Origin: Cellulomonas cellasea
GTDB lineage: Bacteria > Actinomycetota > Actinomycetes > Actinomycetales > Cellulomonadaceae
DNA: 48,490 bases
Direction of reading: 5' to 3'
Assembly: GCF_006538745.1 (NCBI RefSeq)
Contig: NZ_BJLR01000046.1
Coordinates: forward strand, 1-48,490
The notes beneath the pieces were generated by a model, which worked only from the letters and a program-made list of their open reading frames with translations, searched no databases and had not been told where the DNA came from. Of the stretch, positions 44,616 through 48,490 are shown piece by piece (position 1 is the first letter of the stretch; each line of letters starts with the position of its first letter). The position numbers and the translations under genes were made by a program.

Positions 44616-45406
44616 ATGAGCGACACGGCTTAACCCTCGGGTGTCGCTGTCGCATGGTCTTCCGTCGAGGCTCGGGCCGAGGCGAACGGGTGGGAGTGGC
44701 TGGCGCTGCTGTTCGAGCAGCCACCCGAGGCGGCGTGGCCGCTGCGTGCGGCGATCGACGCGTGCGGCGCGGCGATGCGGCACGCGAGCGCGTCCGTCGA
44801 GGACGGCACGAGCGAGGGCTCGGGCGTCGAACCGTCCGTGCACGGCCCGGTGATCTCGCTGCATCACCCGGGCACCCGGGAGTCGTTCCGCGCGTGGTTG
44901 ACGGCGTTCGCCCGCGAGCTGACACGGACCGGGTGCCAGGGCCGCGTGCTGGCCTCACCTCAGGTGGACACCCCGGACGAGCTGCGCCCCGTCCGGGCGC
45001 GATGCCGCCCTGCGGCGTTCCTCGCGTACTCGATGACCGTGCCACCCGACCTCCGGGGTGCTCCGGCGGGCACCCCGGAGCGGTGGGGCGTCGACCCAGC
45101 GGTCACGGAACGGATGTGCCGGGATCTCGCCGCGTGGGCCCGCGTGCCGGGCGACCAGGTCATCCTCACGCAGGGGACGTCACGGGTGGCGTACCAGCGC
45201 CTCGGTCTGGCCGACCAGCTGGCGTGGCCACTGGTCCACGGCTTCGTCGCCGGCGTGACCGAGGTGACGGAGGCACCTCCCGTCCTGCGGGACGTGTCGA
45301 TGCCTGGTACGCCCAGGACCGTCCCGACCCGGACGCCCTGACCGCTGCCCGCAGCGACTTCGCCGACATGCTCATCACGCCCGCGGTTCTCACCCAGCAT
45401 GGGTAG
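44616..45406 (+). pseudogene. Unknown protein, premature stop plus frameshift
   Basis: ATG 44616 has GGACGGAG upstream and reads MSDTA before TAA at 44631. The same frame then continues as a clear protein: SSVEARAEANGWEWLALLFE, FRAWLTAFARELTRTGCQGR, RMCRDLAAWARVPGDQVILT and onward to PPVLRDVS near 45298. There a second lesion moves the true continuation (DAWYAQDRPDPDALTAARSD, ending VLTQHG) into another frame with stop at 45406. Two independent lesions argue for a genuine pseudogene. The family is not recognised; the intact product would be about 260 residues, helical and soluble. Confidence 0.65.
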
Positions 45407-45486
45407 CCGCGGTCCCGGCCGCGCGGCGGCCGAGCCGCGACCACGACGCCGAGAGCGACCGTGGTCACGGTTCCAGCCGCCGGTTC

Positions 45487-46383
45487 TCAGTGGAGCGTGG
45501 TCGTGGCCTTGAGGATCTTGTGCTTGCCGTCGTCCGGCTCCTCGTAGGTCAGGTTCCCGCCGGCGCTCAACGGGGTGTGGTTGGCGGAGAAGAACACGTA
45601 GTCGATCTTGCGACCGGCCACCGTGTCGGCACCGACCCTCCTCGTCTCGTTGTTGGCGAGCTGAGCCGCCTCGATGAAGCGACCGTTGGACCGCCCCTCG
45701 GGGTGCTTGTAGAGGGGGTCGAGGGCAGCGAGCGTGGGAGTGGTGTTGAGGTCGCCGCCGACGACCACCGAGTGGCCTCGACCGATCCAGTCGCCGGTGA
45801 TCTCCTTGACCCGTCGGGCCTGCCGCAGCCGGACCTCCGCCGCGTTGTCGTCGTAGACGGTGAAGTGGGTCGAGCAGGCGTGCACCCGGTGCGTGCCCTT
45901 GTCGAACACCGCGCAGGCGATCCCGAAGTTCTTGCCCTCTCCGGCGACGTCGAAGGCCTCGTCGAAGGCGCTCCCCGCGCCGGGGTGGATGGCCGCGTTG
46001 CCCTTGGTCCCGCCCGGGCAGTCGTCCTTGGCCACCTGCTCGTGGAACGCGACCGTCCACGCGGGGTGGTTCGCCCGGAGGGCCGTGACCCAGCCCGAGC
46101 AGACCTCTTGGGCGGTCACCGCGTCCCAGCTGCCGGACTCCGCCAGTCGCACCACCCGGTTCCACCGGGCCTCGTCCTGGTCGGTGTTGTGCTGGACGAC
46201 GCGCAGGTTGGCCGAAGCGGCGGCGTTGCTCGCGGCAGCGGCGTCCTCCACGTCGGACACGGCGACCGAGCTCCCTGCGTGCGACGACGTGTCGACGTCC
46301 GCGGCGGACGACGTGGGCATCGCGCCCGCCCCCAGGATCATCACTGCGGCCGCGGCAAGCACGGCGCGAGTCCTCGTGATCAT
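45487..46383 (-). CDS. Secreted endonuclease/exonuclease/phosphatase-fold protein
   Basis: 298 residues from ATG 46383, with GGGGGAG upstream. A signal peptide is clear (MITRTRAVLAAAAVMILGAG, cleavage likely after the TSSAA region). The mature domain has EEP-fold landmarks: LRVVQHNTDQDEARWNRVV, WDAVTAQEVCSGW (catalytic Glu), VHACSTHFTVYDDN, VVVGGDLNTTPTLAALDPLY (Asp-Leu-Asn) and RKIDYVFFSANHTP (final Asp). EEP proteins cleave phosphodiesters in DNA, RNA or lipids; the substrate cannot be told here. All expected catalytic residues are visible. A monocistronic gene is likely. Confidence 0.88.
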   Translation of the reverse strand: MITRTRAVLAAAAVMILGAGAMPTSSAADVDTSSHAGSSVAVSDVEDAAAASNAAASANLRVVQHNTDQDEARWNRVVRLAESGSWDAVTAQEVCSGWVTALRANHPAWTVAFHEQVAKDDCPGGTKGNAAIHPGAGSAFDEAFDVAGEGKNFGIACAVFDKGTHRVHACSTHFTVYDDNAAEVRLRQARRVKEITGDWIGRGHSVVVGGDLNTTPTLAALDPLYKHPEGRSNGRFIEAAQLANNETRRVGADTVAGRKIDYVFFSANHTPLSAGGNLTYEEPDDGKHKILKATTTLH

Positions 46384-46569
46384 GTGCGCTCCCCCTCGAG
46401 TGCGATCGGCACACGTCACTGTGTGCCTGCGGCGACTCTACGCACGGTGAGCCCCGCCAGCACCGGTCCCGGACGGCTCGACCGCCTGCCGAGGCGGCAC
46501 GACCCGCTGCGGAGAGGCACGAGCGGGCGGCGGGCCGGCACCTCTGTGGCGCCGGGCAGCCCGGCCGGG

Positions 46570-46995
46570 CTAGGCGTCGACGAGCTCGCCGCCCCACTCC
46601 TCCGGCGCGACGTCGGCGGTCGTCTGCGTGAACGTCCACTGGTGGCCGGCGAGGTCCTCGACGGTGTACTGACGCTCGCCGTACGGGTGGTCGGTCGGTT
46701 CCAGGAGGACCTGCGCACCGTGCGACCGGGCGCGCTCGCAGTGTGCGTCGACGTCCTCGACGCGCACCATGATCGAGTGGCTGACCGCGCCGGCTCCTGG
46801 CTCGCGGCGCTCGCCCCCGCCGTTCGCGGCGATGACGTCCCCCTCGCCGCAGCGCAGCTGCGCGCGGTGCTCGCCGATCCGGAGCCGCTCGACGAGGCCG
46901 AACGTCGCCGAGAGCCACGCGACGGCGGCGGGGACGTCCGGGTAGGTGAGCACGGGCACGACAGCGGACTCGGGCATCGACCGGTTGGATCCCAT
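46570..46995 (-). CDS. VOC-family (glyoxalase-like) protein
   Basis: 141 residues from ATG 46995 (ATG 46977 is also possible). It has the VOC/bleomycin-resistance fold pattern: VVPVLTYPDVPAAVAWLSAT, LRIGEHRAQLRCGEGDVIAA, SHSIMVRVEDVDAHCERARS, HPYGERQYTVEDLAGHQWTF. Such proteins are metal-dependent lyases, dioxygenases or drug-binding proteins; the specific role is unknown. It follows the GNAT gene by 8 bases on the same strand, so the two are probably co-transcribed. Confidence 0.88.
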   Translation of the reverse strand: MGSNRSMPESAVVPVLTYPDVPAAVAWLSATFGLVERLRIGEHRAQLRCGEGDVIAANGGGERREPGAGAVSHSIMVRVEDVDAHCERARSHGAQVLLEPTDHPYGERQYTVEDLAGHQWTFTQTTADVAPEEWGGELVDA

Positions 46996-47003
46996 CCCGG
47001 GAG

Positions 47004-47540
47004 TCAACCGCCCTCCCCATTCGGGTGACAAGGTCTCGGGCGCCCGGGAGTCGCGTCGGAGGAAGGGCCCGCTGCCGGCTCGAGGACGCACCGCATCCGG
47101 AAGTTGGTGAGCTCGACGCCGCCGAGCACCGGGTGCTGCTCGGCGACGACCGTGAAGCCGTGCGCCTCGAAGACGGGACGCGCGGTCAGGCTCGCGTTCG
47201 TCGTGAGCTCGCGCAGCCCCAGCTCCTCGGCCGTCGCGCGGACCCAGCGCAGGAGCGCGGAGGCGACGCCGCGCCGCGCGACGTCCGGGTCGACGAAGAG
47301 CATGTCGACGTAGCCGGTGTCGTCGACGTCCGTGAAGCCGACGACGCGGCCGGCGACCTCGGCCACCTGGGTCCGGCTCGCGCTGCGCCGTGCGGCCCAG
47401 CCAGTCGGGTCGATGTCGGGGCTCGCCCACGCCACGACCTGCTCCGCGGTGTAGTCGTGGCTCGCGAGCACACGGATCGCCCGGCGGAACACGTCGAGCG
47501 TCGCGGCCGCGTCGTCGTCGCGGTACGGGCGCAGGTCCAC
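47004..47540 (-). CDS. GNAT-family N-acetyltransferase
   Basis: 178 residues. The acetyl-CoA-binding signature is present as VDMLFVDPDVARRGVASALL followed by RWVRATAEELGL, and the fold ends with ARPVFEAHGFTVVAEQHPVL. The N-terminal LRPYRDDDAAATLDVFRRAI is typical. This layout resembles the small YafP-like acetyltransferases. Substrate unknown. The C-terminal ~25 residues are disordered. First gene of a probable two-gene unit with the VOC protein. Confidence 0.9.
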   Translation of the reverse strand: MDLRPYRDDDAAATLDVFRRAIRVLASHDYTAEQVVAWASPDIDPTGWAARRSASRTQVAEVAGRVVGFTDVDDTGYVDMLFVDPDVARRGVASALLRWVRATAEELGLRELTTNASLTARPVFEAHGFTVVAEQHPVLGGVELTNFRMRCVLEPAAGPSSDATPGRPRPCHPNGEGG

Positions 47541-47676
47541 GCCGCGAGCCTAGCGACCGGGCAGCGCGGACATGCGGCACGCGAACTCGGGGCCGCGTCG
47601 CCGTGCGGCGTCCCGGCGCGGCCGTCCCGCAGCACTGCCCGCTGCCGGGACCCCGTCCGTGCGGTAGACCCGTGTC

Positions 47677-48333
47677 GTGACCGCCACCACGACCGTGCTC
47701 ATCGTGCTCGACCTGGTCGGGACGTTCGCGTTCGCGCTGAACGGCGGGATGACGGCGATCCGGGTGGCGCACGTCGACATCGTGGGCGTCGTGACGCTCG
47801 GGGCGATCACGGCGGTCGGCGGCGGGATCCTGCGCGACGTGCTGCTCGGCGCGCTGCCGCCCGCAACGTTCGTCGACTGGCGCTACCTGACCGTCGCCGC
47901 CGTCGGTGGGCTCCTCGCGTTCGCGTTCAGCCGCGGGCTCGACCGGTTCAGCAACCCCATCGAGGTGCTCGACGCGGCGGGCCTGAGCCTGTTCGCCGTG
48001 ACCGGGGCGGGTCGCGCGCTCGAGCTCGGCGCCGGGCCCATGCAGGCGATCATCCTCGGGGCGGTCACGGGGGTCGGCGGCGGGACGCTGCGCGACGTGC
48101 TGGTCCGGCAGGTCCCGAGCGTGCTGAGCAGCGGCGTCTACGCCATCCCGGCGCTCGTCGGTGCGGCGCTGGCGGTGGCGGCCGCGACGACGGGCGTCGA
48201 CGAGGTGCTGGGCGCCCCGGCGGCCGTCGGCGCGGCCGCGGCGTGCTTCACGATCCGGATGGTCGGCCTGCGCTACGGGCTCCACGCGCCCCGGCCTCCG
48301 GGCACCGACCGCAGCGACGGAGCCCGCGCGTAG
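47677..48333 (+). CDS. TRIC-family (UPF0126/YadS-like) cation channel
   Basis: 218 residues from GTG 47677. The protein has two homologous halves of three transmembrane helices each plus a seventh helix. The glycine-rich pore motif GAITAVGGGILRDVLLG in the first half is repeated as GAVTGVGGGTLRDVLVR in the second, the hallmark of prokaryotic TRIC channels. LDLVGTFAFALNGGMTAIR starts the first helix. It likely forms a trimeric K+-permeable channel in the membrane. A disordered arginine-rich tail ends the protein. Confidence 0.92.
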   Translation: MTATTTVLIVLDLVGTFAFALNGGMTAIRVAHVDIVGVVTLGAITAVGGGILRDVLLGALPPATFVDWRYLTVAAVGGLLAFAFSRGLDRFSNPIEVLDAAGLSLFAVTGAGRALELGAGPMQAIILGAVTGVGGGTLRDVLVRQVPSVLSSGVYAIPALVGAALAVAAATTGVDEVLGAPAAVGAAAACFTIRMVGLRYGLHAPRPPGTDRSDGARA

Positions 48334-48481
48334 CGCGTGGCGGCGCCCGGGCAAGTGACGACAACCGCTTGCCACGGCCGTCCGGCACGACGGTCAATGG
48401 GGGTGCGGGACGCCTGCGCGTCCCCTCACGGCGTCCGGGCACCGCACCGGGACCGTCACCCCACGAGGAGAGGATCGCGCG

Positions 48482-48490
48482 ATGCCCGGA
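48482..48490 (+). CDS. Start of a truncated gene at the window edge
   Basis: ATG 48482 is preceded by GAGGAGAGG at a suitable distance. Only three codons (Met-Pro-Gly) are inside the window, so the product is unknown. The 148 bases between the TRIC stop and this start contain no other gene. Confidence 0.45.

Noticed and set aside
44960-47020. 686-codon frame on the minus strand
   Set aside because: It runs across three better-supported genes in another frame and is Arg/Gly-rich throughout; no motif.
46570-48375. VOC gene extended to a 601-residue protein
   Set aside because: The upstream part is the out-of-frame shadow of the GNAT and TRIC genes; only the last 141 codons have VOC character.
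1-48490. CRISPR array, rRNA operon or intact insertion sequence
   Set aside because: No regularly spaced direct repeats, no rRNA-like sequence, and no DDE transposase gene were seen in reading both strands.

Overview
The window comes from a high-GC Gram-positive chromosome. Codon third positions are strongly G/C, GTG starts are common, and the regulators (NarL-type kinase/regulator pair, LuxR, HxlR) fit the Actinomycetota. A Micrococcales/Cellulomonas-like host is my guess, but no rRNA or complete tRNA is present to fix the taxon.

Layout. (1) 1-2.7 kb: a frameshifted unknown gene, a small doubtful ORF, and a serine recombinase overlapping a truncated DUF1016 gene, with a 26-bp palindrome upstream. 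(2) 2.7-8.4 kb: a peptidase M19-like protein fused to tectonin-like repeats plus a membrane-anchored partner, divergent from a histidine kinase/response regulator pair. (3) 8.5-19.1 kb: a mobile-element block with a DUF4913 gene, a MobF/TrwC relaxase-helicase (frameshifted), a 798-aa orphan with a HEPN-type RNxxxH motif, two coupled unknown genes, and several lower-GC orphans. (4) 19.3-25.1 kb: a LuxR regulator followed on the same strand by a HET-C/VWA7-like protein, a 156-aa unknown and a DUF4474 protein. (5) 25.1-28.2 kb: small unknown genes and a two-helix membrane protein. (6) 28.2-39.0 kb: a Tc-toxin-like operon (helix-hairpin-helix protein, short TcA-like protein, 2035-aa TcB/TcC protein), divergent from a second LuxR regulator. 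(7) 39-40.6 kb: decayed sequence, an excisionase-like gene, and the 3' end of a tRNA that looks like an attachment-site junction. (8) 40.6-48.5 kb: a frameshifted metzincin-type metalloprotease, then ordinary genes (HxlR, RidA, EEP-family secreted protein, VOC, GNAT, TRIC channel) and one pseudogene.

Three groups of large proteins without visible signal peptides (M19-tectonin, HET-C/DUF4474, Tc toxin) each sit next to their own LuxR-class regulator. This suggests conditionally expressed exported or lysis-released factors. The metalloprotease gene looks similar in style but has no regulator beside it.

Six genes carry single-base disruptions (near 624, 11480, 17510, 37847, 42326 and 45298), several of them at G/C runs. 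One gene also has an in-frame stop at codon 6. Either the consensus contains indel errors or this region is decaying; read mapping would decide. All family assignments are from motif recognition by eye, without database searches.
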